Assembly (NCBI RefSeq): GCF_005239135.1
Contig: NZ_QKNX01000005.1
Coordinates: 1 to 64,000, forward strand
DNA: 64,000 nucleotides
Reading direction: 5' to 3'
DNA from: Natronomonas salsuginis
GTDB lineage: Archaea > Halobacteriota > Halobacteria > Halobacteriales > Haloarculaceae
Part shown: in pieces, positions 9,327 through 17,856 of the stretch
Numbering within the stretch: the first letter of the stretch is position 1
Layout: the number at the start of each line of letters is the position of its first letter
Notes under the pieces: model-generated
Databases searched by the model: none
Told to the model about the DNA's origin: nothing
The model's input: only the letters and a program-made list of their open reading frames with translations
Position numbers and translations under genes: made by a program

Positions 9327-9692
9327 TTAACCCTGCCCCAACTCTGTTGGACGGTGATCAAATACCGTTTGCGCGTCGCTGATAAGTTGCTCGATTCGCG
9401 CACTGTCACTTAATACCGGGAGGGTCTTGCCTCTTCGGCGAGTGACGAGTTCCCAAGGCTGGTCGGAATCGGGAGTGAACAGGACGTAGGTGAATCGCGT
9501 ACGCTCCGGGAAGAGACTTCCAGAGACTGCAGATTTTAAGTCTCTCACCGCTCTCCGGAAAAAACCAATTATCACCGTCTTATGCGATACAACGCCGAGG
9601 ATGCCTTCAAGGGCAACGTGTGGGACGCCGATATCGCAGTCTGGAGGCCCGTACAAAGGCGTTCTAGCAGCTAAGAGCTTCACGTTCGACAT
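9327..9692 (-). CDS. Hypothetical protein
   Basis: 121 aa from ATG 9692. I do not recognise the family. The chain is mixed alpha/beta with a hydrophobic core segment (LEGILGVVSHKTVIIGFFRR) and a charged C-terminal half (PERTRFTYVLFTPDSDQPWE). It has no signal peptide or metal motif. CTAAATACC about 20-25 nt ahead of the start could serve as a TATA box for a leaderless transcript, and the composition is coherent, so it may be real. It is surrounded by non-coding DNA and remnants and could equally be a chance frame. Confidence 0.4.
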   Translation of the reverse strand: MSNVKLLAARTPLYGPPDCDIGVPHVALEGILGVVSHKTVIIGFFRRAVRDLKSAVSGSLFPERTRFTYVLFTPDSDQPWELVTRRRGKTLPVLSDSARIEQLISDAQTVFDHRPTELGQG

Positions 9693-9831
9693 GAACCCGA
9701 TACGGTATTTAGCTACGTGTCGATAGAATGAATTGGGACGAGACGTTCACTAGTCCTATTTCGAATCCCAGCGTGACCTGCTATCTTGGTAGACCGATTT
9801 GGTGGTGAACATTCTATACTCCTGTAGTGGT

Positions 9832-10503
9832 TCAGGTGAACCTGACGCCAACATCGTGCATATCGTCGTTGTAGCGGGCAATATTGATAACCAGTGGTGT
9901 CACACTTTCAACTTCAGCTGCATTTGCTAGCGGCCCAGCACTCAGGGCCCGTATTCCGGCAAGTTCGTTTACAAGATCGATGACCCGCTGACGCACCTTC
10001 TCGTCGTTTGCCACTACAAGGGTGTCGACGTCAAGGTCAGCATTGAGGTCTGCAAGGCGGTCGGCAGCGAGATTATGAAACGCTCCTGCGATAGCTGTCG
10101 ACGCTGGTGCACACCTGGCCACTAGTTCGGCGAGGCTCCCCGTAGACGGTGGATTGAAATGGAGACCTGACTCGTCTCCGCGCATCCCTACGGCAGGGGT
10201 TATAAGTAACTGATCGGTCAACACTTCTTGATCGACTAGCGCTTCGATAGTATCACCTACATGGTGAGGAGGTACGGCGAGCACTACGATGTCAGCATTG
10301 CTTGTTGCAGCGGTATTATCAGCATGTTCGATAGTTCGTTCGATACCGTGGTTAGCCAGGCGAGATTCGTACGTGCCCGCTCGGTCGGCGGCTTTGGATG
10401 CATCCCTCGAGCCGACGAGAATAGTGTGAGATGTCTCGGAAGCGAATCGAACCGTAAGACCTTCCCCGATATCGCCAGTCCCGCCAAGGATTGCAATACG
10501 CAC
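9832..10503 (-). CDS. npdG: NADPH-dependent F420 reductase
   Basis: 223 aa. It catalyses hydride exchange between NADPH and coenzyme F420 in the cytoplasm. The N-terminus has the glycine-rich nucleotide motif MRIAILGGTGDIGEGL, followed by VGSRD, where the Arg of this loop is expected to bind the 2'-phosphate of NADP. Further family signatures are IVVLAVPPHHV, LITPAVGMRGD (usually linked to F420 binding), GAFHNLAADRL and DTLVVANDE. Length matches the Fno family (about 220 aa). It stands alone between remnants. Together with cofH (1.0 kb) and the luciferase-family oxidoreductase (41.4 kb) it points to active F420 metabolism. Confidence 0.9.
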   Translation of the reverse strand: MRIAILGGTGDIGEGLTVRFASETSHTILVGSRDASKAADRAGTYESRLANHGIERTIEHADNTAATSNADIVVLAVPPHHVGDTIEALVDQEVLTDQLLITPAVGMRGDESGLHFNPPSTGSLAELVARCAPASTAIAGAFHNLAADRLADLNADLDVDTLVVANDEKVRQRVIDLVNELAGIRALSAGPLANAAEVESVTPLVINIARYNDDMHDVGVRFT

Positions 10504-10605
10504 ACGTCGAGTACGAGTGTGTCGATAATAAAGAAACAGGAACTGGTAAATTGTTAGTAATGCCGCCTTGATTCGTCACAACTAGGGCGTTGAAGCGGGG
10601 AACGA

Positions 10606-11425
10606 CAGATGCCTCACCTCCAAAATTTCCCGCTACACGGGGCAGGTCGCGTTGGATAAAAGTGTTACTGGTGGCCAACGCCAAGCCACCCCCCCATAGC
10701 GTGGTGGCGGCTTCGCCGACTACGCCGTTGTTTCGCTCCATTGTCTCCAGATTTACTTGGAGAAGTCCTACCGCGAAGCGCTCAATCTCTTGAGCGAAAT
10801 GCCACAAATACTAGCGAAAATCGATCTTGAAAAGGCCGATCACGCTGATAATTCGACGCTAATAAAGGCATTTGATAGGATCAAGATGGCAGTCTGGCGA
10901 GTGGTACTGCGCGAGCCACCTAGTCGTGAAGCGATGGATACGACGTTTTTCGATCGCGAAAACGCGAGCAAACACTACTACCACCGCACGAATTATCGCG
11001 TTCAGACACTCGAAACAACCATGCTCGTCGATACAGCATCACAGGCTACCTCGCGTTCACTGCACGACAGAACAGCGTCACGACACGTAGATCGGCTTCC
11101 AACTTGCCTGCCATAACGCGGGCGAGTTGCACAGCCTCGCTGCGGACAAAGGTAACAACTCGAAACGATTACCAGGACTCAGGAATGAGAACGTGAGATT
11201 GCTGAGCAAGCATCGTGAGTTCTACCCCGTTGATCATACGCATAACCGCGGGTCGGTGAGACTCTTTATAACGAGAGAACACTGTCTGAGACCGTCTTTT
11301 CGGTGGTCAAGCGCACGCACGGCGTCGCCGAGCGTGCGCAATTCTAGATCGTGAGCTCCGTGAAATCGCCCTGATGTGTATCGTCTACAATACCAAGCGT
11401 GCTATCATGGAGTGAAACCAACCGC
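10606..11425 (+). pseudogene. IS5-family transposase, multiply frameshifted
   Basis: Plus-strand frames spell out most of a haloarchaeal IS5-type transposase: TSKISRYTGQVALDK, GGFADYAVVSLHCLQIYLEK, SYREALNLLSEMPQILAKI, then FFDRENASKHYYHRTNYRVQ with catalytic-region residues, RHDTQ..., and finally the C-terminal SLAADKG and LSETVFSVVKRTHG segments. Frameshifts split these over several frames, so the gene is dead. The longest open piece is 10757-11116. Its start region (10570-10660) is nearly the same as DNA at 44877-44960, and its C-terminal region matches a second remnant at 46.8-47.15 kb. The same element was therefore present at least three times. Confidence 0.75.
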
Positions 11426-11443
11426 AGTATGGTGATTTACCAT

Positions 11444-11752
11444 GGCCTCATCAGAGATGTTTTTGGAGATAGTCCTCATGGACCTCGATCAAGATCGCTA
11501 CGGCTCACCCAAGACGTCGCGTAGGCCTTCACCGCATCGACGATGTAGGGCATGACGTTCTCGTTACCTTTGGCGGCCTCTCCAAGGTCCGTGAGGGCAG
11601 CCTAGACTGCCTCGCTGTCGCGCCCAGCGCGGAGTTACCGGACGCGCTCCCGCTGTCGGCGCTGTTCTTCCTCGCTGACCTCCTTGATGTCCTCGTCGAC
11701 CTGATGCTCGTTGACGCCGACGTTGATACGCTCTCTGTCTCCTCTCGAGTTT
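11444..11752 (-). pseudogene. C-terminal fragment of methylmalonyl-CoA mutase catalytic subunit
   Basis: Reading the minus strand gives INVGVNEHQVDEDIKEVSEE, then EQRRQRERVR-stop-LRAGRDSEAV-stop-AALTDLGEAA and KGNENVMPYIVDAVKAYAT. This is the C-terminal end of the large mutase subunit, which normally finishes with conserved GVNEYQVDED- and ENVMPYIVEAVKAYAT-type segments. Two in-frame stops and loss of everything upstream show it is dead. Upstream it is joined directly to a transposase fragment near 11755, so a recombination or transposition event truncated it. The B12-binding part of a mutase lies decayed at 16.07-16.32 kb. Confidence 0.8.
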
Positions 11753-11754
11753 GT

Positions 11755-12120
11755 TTGCTCTCAGTAAACTCGGCTGCGATCGGGATCTTTTTTCGGTCGA
11801 GACAATCGTGCAGCCGTAGTAGTACTCCTCAACCGTTGGATTGTAGCACATTGACGCGTCTTGATCAGCAGGCATCGGCCATGCATCAGCCGAATGATGT
11901 TGTAAGTCAAGTCGAGCAGGCCACGGCGGGCGGCCTGCCTGACGAGGTGGTCGAACACCTTGTTAACGACGGGGTCGAAAATCGGTAAGAAACCGACCGC
12001 GCCTCTTGACGGCGGTCGGTCGAAGCCGCAACTGAGCCAGACGACAGTATTCTGAAGCTCTCGTTCGACTGGGCGGATGCCGTAGATGTCCTTGTAGTAG
12101 CAATGGAGGAAGCCACGCAT
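11755..12120 (-). pseudogene. N-terminal part of a haloarchaeal DDE transposase
   Basis: The minus-strand frame from ATG 12120 begins MRGFLHCYYKDIYGIRPVER and continues ELQNTVVWLSCGFDRPPSR. After frameshifts it resumes as MPADQDASMCYNPTVEEYYY and KIPIAAEFTESKQ before running into mutase sequence. I recognise this as a haloarchaeal transposase family whose C-terminal half (APYNARSTD..., GVERTNDALKHCGLGHV) occurs fused to another transposase at 40.1 kb. I do not assign the IS family. The catalytic core is missing. Confidence 0.65.
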
Positions 12121-12795
12121 TAGCGCTGTTGGTTCGTGCTCTCGTGTTCGCTCCGTCTCCGCCGGGACGACCAGCCGAACTGAACGAGAAACTCCAAGCG
12201 GAGGTGCTCCTGCTCTTTGATGTGGTAATTCTTCTACAGCACTTTCATATGGATATCATTAGTTGATCCTTTTGCCAAATCAACTGTTAGTATAAAATCT
12301 CATCAACATATCACCACCTGTTGTACACTCTCACGTCCTCTAGAGCCCGGATGGTTTTCACTGATAGTGAATTCATTAGTTACTAGCCACAGTTCGGTTC
12401 GGATTGAGCGGGCAGATCAACGTTACCACCGAAATCTCATTAAAAGGATTATCGAGGGGACGAAAACACACCATCCAAACCCAACCCACTTGAGAGGGGA
12501 ACGGATGATGTCTAGAAGTTCCCCAGGCGAGTGATTACTGTCACTGAAGACAAACTCGAACAACTCCGCGACGGGAATGGATTTACTCTCGACGGGTTTA
12601 GAACAATCGTCGAAATCCAAGTCATCCATGAAGACCGTAACAATCAGTGCGATGTTTCTAATCTCTTTGCATAGGGTGGCTGTGAGTACTCTATACAATA
12701 TCAATAAGCAAATTGGTTTTGATATTTCAATAGTGGCTGCAAAGGATTAATACACCTCTTGAGCTGATAGAGTCAAGAATACAGAAAAAATTGAA
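12121..12795. other. Non-coding stretch, nothing recognised
   Basis: About 670 bp with a relatively AT-rich centre. A plus-strand segment around 12530-12680 (VTEDKLEQLRDGNGFTLDGF) reads like protein but has no start, no length and no family I know. No hairpin or repeat stands out. Confidence 0.4.
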
Positions 12796-12799
12796 TCAA

Positions 12800-13071
12800 A
12801 GGGGCGCTTTCCGTTCGCAGAATCGGTGGAATCGGACGTAAATGAACTGCAGAGCGTCATCAGCTTCAACTAGGAGATACTCGAAAACACTGGGAACGGC
12901 ACCGTCGACGCCATCAAAACACCCACGGAAAACGATGGTGTGAACGACGACCTGCTGCCCGACGATACCGTCACGTGTCGGACCAGCGGGAGCGTAGTTG
13001 AAGCTGAACAGATCGAGACAACCGCCGAAAAACATCAAAAGGTGAGCAAAGACACCGTCAGGGAAATCTGA
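12800..13071 (+). pseudogene. Fragment of an archaea-specific SMC-related protein (zinc-hook region)
   Basis: One plus-strand frame gives ESDVNELQSVISFN-stop-EILENTGNG, DAIKTPTENDGVNDDLLPDD, TVTCRTSGSVVEAEQIETTA and EKHQKVSKDTVREI-stop. This corresponds to the middle of the SMC-related protein, where the coiled coil is interrupted by a CxxC hook. The intact gene at 61.8-63.9 kb has EGEQISCLACGSQVTTDTVD at that point. Here the second cysteine is Ser (CRTSG), and there is an internal stop. It comes from a different copy, or a rearranged one, than the 8.65 kb fragment, because the order along the strand is reversed relative to the gene. Confidence 0.65.
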
Positions 13072-13558
13072 GTCATATTAGAATAACAAAATTAAATTTG
13101 TTATCCTAGGAAATCGGACGTTCAGCAGTTACGAGTTCTTTCCTGTAATAGCCCCACAATACTCCCTGTTTTGCCTTTGTGAAGGTCATTAAAGCGGCAT
13201 GCCAGATATTTGGGCAGTATCAATAATACTATTTACATTTTAATACAGAACCTGCGTCTACTCTTAGAAAACACGATTGACTTCTTCGATAAAATTTAAG
13301 AATATTTATCATAATTGGCGTGGTCGACAGTACCGGTGGGACATGAAAACAGATACAACCAATCCGACTAAGTAAAAACGCAAATTTCTGTTTACCATTG
13401 GTGTACGCATCAGGGAGAGAAACAAGTCGGTGTCTTGGAAGTCACGAGTCAGTTCTTGAACGTCTAAAAGTCGGTCAGCACCCGCTGGATCGATTGATGA
13501 TCAGCCACGCATCGGGAACAGTAATAACAGTCTGGGTCCGATCGACCTGTCGATCCGG
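13072..13558. other. AT-rich non-coding stretch
   Basis: About 490 bp. The part 13180-13400 is strongly AT-rich and contains scattered TATA-like sequences. The 3' part leads into the acyl-CoA dehydrogenase remnant. I see no gene. Confidence 0.4.
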
Positions 13559-13847
13559 ATGAGCATCGAGTGGGCTAACAACCACGAAGTCGGGGGCGAC
13601 TTACTGACCAGCAACAGGCAATCCAGTGGAAAACACGAAATCGACCGTCGACTTCCAGTCGGCGACTCGACGGATGATCCAGATTCACAGCGGGATGGGC
13701 GTCGATGCGGACCTCCCCCTAGAACGGTGCCTCGGATAAGCCCGCGTCCGTCGTATCGGGGAAGGTTCCTCCGAGATCATCCTGAAGACGATGGCTCACA
13801 ACCCACCAAAAGGCTACGAGGACGTGGATACGATCAGTTTGGATTGA
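13559..13847 (+). pseudogene. C-terminal remnant of an acyl-CoA dehydrogenase
   Basis: The segments SIEWANNHEV, RLTDQQQAIQWK, MIQIHSGMGVDADLPLERCL, a stop, then ARVRRIGEGSSEIILKTMA are found in different plus-strand frames. They match the last quarter of acyl-CoA dehydrogenases: the FAD-contact QIHGGMG motif and the catalytic-loop RRIGEGSSEI region. The reading frame from ATG 13674 to the stop at 13845-13847 has one internal TAA. It is a dead, truncated gene, one of several decayed acyl-CoA genes between 11 and 18 kb. Confidence 0.75.
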
Positions 13848-14011
13848 CTAATGAGTGAAGAATTTCATGGTTGGTTTCGTAGTAGAAAATGTTATATTCT
13901 TAACTAAAACCGGCTGTTTTAAAGCTTTTTAAAAATCTCTGACAATAGATATAAATATCGGATACCCCATTGGCAACCATGGTTTGATATACCAGAGCAG
14001 ATGGGTTGTAG

Positions 14012-14881
14012 ATGCCCGTTACAATATCGAACCAACAAAGGGACAAAATGAGCACTCTCAGTCACAAACTGAAGGAATTGGCAGGCACGATAGAGGCATT
14101 AGAAAACAACGGTACCCCGGTGACCGATGTCACTACAAACTCGGCTGAGATTGAGTCGGGTAAGAGCTTGGTAGCAGCACTATCGATTACAGTCCCGCTG
14201 CCACTCCGATATGATGGAAATAGCGAGTCGGCGTTTAGCGCGACCGAAGTAGAAGTGACCGAAGATGATTCGATACTCGTCTCGTTCGAAGGCGAGATCA
14301 CCGATCAAGAACTCGAAGTCATCACCACTGATCATCTTGAGCAACAATCCGAGGAGGCAGATACTGGAACACCCCCACATCGGGATCCAGACGCATTGCG
14401 GGAAGCGTACGAACAGAATGATACGTTCGTCGAGATGCAGCGTGCGCTCGGATCTGATGTCACACCGGAGGCAGTCCGCCAACAGATGATAAAGCACGGG
14501 ATCCACGAGATTACGGAAGAGAAGCCGTCAGAGACAGATGGCGAATCAGAACAGTCAGAGGATTCGTCCACATCCTCGGTTGAGGTGTCCGAAGATACTA
14601 GACAAGCCGGATCGTCACAGACAGCTAAGGTGTTCGTCTCTGATGGTGGTTTCCCGGTTGATCTGACGGTCGACGACCTCAAGGATGTCGTCCAGTCCTC
14701 GCACACGCTATACGAGGCGACTCAGCGACTTGATACCGATTTGGAGGAAGCACGAGAGATGCTAAAACGACTCAATCTCTTGGACTTAGTTACTGGTCGA
14801 CTCAGCGCGTGCGACGAACAGACTGTTACTGGTGCGGAAATTGATCGTCGTATCCGCTCGTCGGGCTTGGTACAGGTGTGA
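14012..14881 (+). CDS. Haloarchaeal protein with two helix-turn-helix-like segments
   Basis: 289 aa, probably a soluble DNA-binding or regulatory protein; its exact role is unknown to me. The N-terminal region (residues 15-110) contains an LPLRYDGNSESAF segment and ends in an acidic strand-rich part. Residues about 125-170 (DALREAYEQNDTFVEMQRAL, then TPEAVRQQMIKHGIHE) look like a homeodomain-like HTH. An acidic Ser/Glu linker follows, and residues about 225-270 (VDDLKDVVQSSHTLYEATQR, then EAREMLKRLNLLDLVTGRL) form a second HTH-like unit. TGATATACC about 25 nt ahead of ATG 14012 could be its TATA box. ATG 14048 is an alternative start. It lies upstream of two small haloarchaeal proteins. Confidence 0.65.
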   Translation: MPVTISNQQRDKMSTLSHKLKELAGTIEALENNGTPVTDVTTNSAEIESGKSLVAALSITVPLPLRYDGNSESAFSATEVEVTEDDSILVSFEGEITDQELEVITTDHLEQQSEEADTGTPPHRDPDALREAYEQNDTFVEMQRALGSDVTPEAVRQQMIKHGIHEITEEKPSETDGESEQSEDSSTSSVEVSEDTRQAGSSQTAKVFVSDGGFPVDLTVDDLKDVVQSSHTLYEATQRLDTDLEEAREMLKRLNLLDLVTGRLSACDEQTVTGAEIDRRIRSSGLVQV

Positions 14882-14992
14882 TTTGCTGCCGGAAATCCAG
14901 GCAATCCACGACTAACGAAGACCAGATAATCGCCCAACTTGCCCGGTATCGGTAGGACGGAACTGCAGTCAAAGATGTGAACCAATCGAAAT

Positions 14993-15253
14993 TTGATTAC
15001 CGTCACGAGCCCGCGCGTGCCAGGGGCTGGCACGGGTTCCACAGATGGCCCCCAGCGAGAGCGAACTATAACAGACCAATACGCGGAACAAGACCGCCGA
15101 ACATCCCACGACGACCATACTCTCCAGCCATACGCCTGTATTCAAACCGGCGGTGGAGAGCGCCTCATTTACGATCTAGAGAACCCCACCGCGTGGATTC
15201 AGTCCGACACAACTAACGCGTTATCGAGAGCACATAACCTACACCATGTTTGA
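14993..15253 (+). CDS. Small haloarchaeal protein, DUF7331-like
   Basis: 86 aa, polar and acidic, without membrane segments. The C-terminal half contains ERLIYDLENPTAWIQSD. I associate this with a family of short haloarchaeal proteins that end in a 'YDxENPxAWI' motif (DUF7331 in my recollection). Function is unknown. Its last codons overlap the start of the next gene by 8 nt (15246-15253), suggesting co-transcription with the HalOD1 gene. A frame starting at 14977 covers the same DNA but lacks the motif and is rejected. Confidence 0.55.
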   Translation: MITVTSPRVPGAGTGSTDGPQRERTITDQYAEQDRRTSHDDHTLQPYACIQTGGGERLIYDLENPTAWIQSDTTNALSRAHNLHHV

Positions 15254-15558
15254 GAACCCCCCAAGAGAAATTGACGAACCGGCAGAAGAGGACGTGAATG
15301 AGGCGGAGACAACGCACACCTATTGCCTCAAGGAGTGCATGCGCACTGGCCGGATGTCTATCGGCGCACTCAGCCAGGTACTGGAGACGAACCCCCCACG
15401 AGTTGCCACCGTTCTACGAGGCTATCGAGTGGGATGCAGTGGAAAAGCTATTTTGCCCGGCTTCTAACAGGTCACGACCCGGTATCTCCCTTACGTTCAT
15501 GTATGACGGGTATACGGTCACCATCATAGCGGGTGACCGCCTCTCCATTCAAACGTAA
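15246..15558 (+). pseudogene. HalOD1 output-domain protein, split by a C-run frameshift
   Basis: The frame from ATG 15246 reads MFENPPREIDEPAEEDVNEA up to SIGALSQVLETNP, then loses similarity. In the next frame the sequence continues HELPPFYEAIEWDAVEKLF, then ISLTFMYDGYTVTIIAGD. Together this is a haloarchaeal output domain (HalOD1), a roughly 80-residue module of signal-transduction proteins. Deleting one C from the C6 run at 15392-15397 restores a single frame of about 103 codons. It is either a recent pseudogene or a homopolymer sequencing error. The preceding gene overlaps its start. Confidence 0.65.
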
Positions 15559-15717
15559 CCGCTCCGCGAATCCCGGACACCGAGAACTCGACCTACCGTG
15601 TTCCTCAGACCGGCCCTGAGCAGTGACCTGTACGAGACATTGTTTAGAGTAGCTGGTTCCAGCAAACTGCAAATGCCTGCAGCCACGCTTGGGCGGGCTC
15701 GGGTTCAGCGTGTCTGA

Positions 15718-15951
15718 GGTGACGTCTACATCGCCATCAGCATCTCCCGGGCCGTCCAGCACGTCGCCGGCATGAAGGACGCCGACACGAGCGTCGTGAT
15801 CAACAAGGACCCGAACGCCCCCGTCTACGATATCGCTGACTACGGTATCGTCGTCGACCTCTTCGAGGTCGTTCCCGAACTCATCGAGCAGTTCGGCGGG
15901 GAAGCGCCCAATATCAGAGGTGGTTGGTACGATAACTTACCGTTCTGCTAA
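15718..15951 (+). pseudogene. C-terminal fragment of electron transfer flavoprotein alpha subunit
   Basis: After a TGA, an open frame reads [20 protein letters not shown], then [20 protein letters not shown] and [17 protein letters not shown]. This is the FAD-binding C-terminal domain of EtfA (family pattern GISGAxQHxAGM, INxDPxAPIFxxADYGIVGD). In the copy here several conserved glycines are changed (SISRAV for GISGAI; VVDLF for VGDLF). The N-terminal three quarters are missing, so it is a dead fragment. EtfA would pass electrons from acyl-CoA dehydrogenases to the quinone pool. Confidence 0.85.
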
Positions 15952-16068
15952 TCGCACCCTCCGGCGGTCCGATCTCGTTAGATGCTATAATTCTGACCCG
16001 GTGAAGGGTGTAACCTTAGTGTGAAAGAGGAGGCGGTCGAGTAGTCTGACAGGTTGCTAGGAGAAAAA

Positions 16069-16320
16069 CTACCGGCCGGGGGCGTTTCCCCGGACGAACT
16101 CTATTGTCTCTTCCATCGACGCGCCGGGACCGAATATCGCATCGACGCCGAGTTCGTAGAGTTCTTGGCGGTCCTCGTCGGGGACGATACCACCGACGAG
16201 TATGAGAGTGTCCTCAAAGGCGTCATACTGCTCAAGGCCGTCGATAATTTTCGGTACGAGTGTGTCGTGAGCACCCGAAAGAATCGAGATACCGAGGACT
16301 TCGACATCGGGTCCGATATC
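16069..16320 (-). pseudogene. Methylmalonyl-CoA mutase B12-binding domain fragment
   Basis: The minus strand reads PDVEVLGISILSGAHDTLVP, KIIDGLEQYDAFEDTLILVG and GIVPDEDRQELYELGVDAIF, then GPGASMEETIEFVRGNAPGR-stop. This is the C-terminal end of a cobalamin-binding domain of the mutase family: the SxLSGAH loop and the terminal GPG...ETIEFV helix. The DxHxxG motif that holds cobalt would be further upstream and is missing, because the fragment is joined at about 16305-16325 to plus-strand MaoC sequence. An antisense reading of this fragment supplies the first ~85 codons of the chimeric frame on the other strand. Confidence 0.8.
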
Positions 16321-17046
16321 CAGTACGAACGCTACGGTGAACAGTACTACAAGTTCGAACGACCGGTCTACGTCGGCGACATCCTCTCGGCGACGACGAC
16401 GCTCGCTGACGCCTTCGAACGGGAGGGCCGCGACGGCAACATCCTGACCTTCGCGGTCCTAGAGACGGAGTGCGTCGACAAGGCGGGTGAACTAGTCGTC
16501 ACCGAACGGGAGACGCTCATCGAGACGGACAGCCCGCTCTCTAGGGACGGCCGACGACCTGAGTCCCTCGACTGGGATGCGACCAGCGGCGCAGTCGTCT
16601 GCCAACCCACAGCCGACAGCTACCCCCTCGAGTCTGCCGCCGAGGCCTCTGTCGGTGACGAAGGGCCGACGACCATCGTCGGGGAGATTACACCCCAGGA
16701 TTTCGTCAGATATGCGGGCGCGAGCGGCGAGTTCAATCCGATTCACTACGATGCGGAGTACACGACTGCCCTCGGGAACGAGAGCGTCTTCGGCCAGGAG
16801 ATGCTGACCGCCGGCTACGCGGGTCGCTTCCTCTCGGATTGGTTCGGCGTCGAGGCGCTTCGTCGGTTCCGGACCCGGTTCACCGCCCGCGTCTGGCCGG
16901 GCGATACCCTGATCATCCGTGGGGAGATAACCGACGTCGACGCTCCCGAAGTCACGGTCGAACTCACCGAGTCCCGACAAACCGGCGAGACCGTCCTGCA
17001 GGGCGATGCGACGGCAACGGTTTCGCCAGCGGGTCCAACGGGATGA
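16320..17046 (+). pseudogene. N-terminally truncated MaoC-type hydratase (two hotdog domains)
   Basis: An open frame of 330 codons starts at 16054, but its first ~85 codons are antisense to a mutase fragment and are not real hydratase. Genuine homology starts near 16320 with YKFERPVYVGDILSATTTL (the FAS1-type N-terminal hotdog). The C-terminal hotdog follows: QDFVRYAGASGEFNPIHYD, TAGYAGRFLSDW, FRTRFTARVWPGDTL. The protein would hydrate enoyl-CoA esters. About 80 N-terminal residues of the normal ~280-residue protein have been replaced, so activity is doubtful, though the fused frame is fully open. Its stop overlaps the next start by ATGA (17043-17046), so the original operon order is preserved. 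Confidence 0.75.
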
Positions 17047-17842
17047 CCGAACGGCGAACTGCGACGGGCGTCTTTCCAGAATATTTCCTTGTTTCGATCG
17101 GCACGAACGCCTACATACTCGCGCCGGCTAGCATCGTTCCCCTGCCTGGCAGTACCTGATGGACCGGTACGACAACCGCTGGCCGATGTTGGGCAGTATA
17201 CTGGTTTTGGTCCTGCCGCGGTACTCGGGACGCTCATCGACACCTACTACGTCTTCGTCGCGGCGCGCGTCGTCGTGGGCGTGGCGGCCGACGGCCTGTT
17301 GATGCTCGGCGCCAACGTCGTTGCCGAGGTGTTCGCCGACCTGCGGCAGGGCTTCGTGACGACGCTGTTTCTCGCCAGCGCTCCGATCGGGTACGCTGTC
17401 AGCCAGATCGCTGGCCCCGCCCTCGGTTCGGCCTTCGACTGGCAAGTGCCCTTCATCGCCTATCCGGCGATCGCGACGGGCGACTACGCGTTGTTCGCAG
17501 CCACACGCCCATCGTCGATCCAAACCGGCGACCCAATCTCTCTCCGTGATTTCCGACTTGCGCTCCGGAACCAGGCGGTCCTGCTGGTGTCGCTCGTCAG
17601 GTTCTGTTCCTACGTGCTCTACATCTTCCTGAACTCGTGGACGCTGACCTATGCCGCGGATCGGCCGCACCTGGCGCTAGAGCAGACCGGCACCATCGCG
17701 GCGCTTCTGCCGGCGGTCGGTATCGTCGCCCGGCCGGCGGATGGCTCATCGTAAGCGTTCGCGTGGGGGCCGACCTTCCTCATTCACATTGGCATCCGCC
17801 TGCTGGTCGCGATGCCGGATTCGAAGCCGATCGGCGTGGAGT
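17043..17842 (+). pseudogene. MFS transporter, frameshifted and truncated
   Basis: ATG 17043 starts MTERRTATGVFPEYFLVSIG, typical of a first membrane helix, but the frame ends after about 38 codons. The rest continues in another frame (open 17089-17754) with MFS features: YYVFVAARVVVGVAADGLLM, a helix-4-like glycine-rich LASAPIGYAVSQIAGPALG, a central loop and helices 7-8 (LLVSLVRFCSYVLYIFLNSW). A final piece near 17770-17840 (GPTFLIHIGIRLLVAMPDS) is again frame-shifted. About half of the expected 400 residues are recoverable. It overlaps the truncated hydratase gene by 4 nt and probably formed its uptake partner. Confidence 0.7.
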
Positions 17843-17856
17843 AGCAGTTCGCGTGG

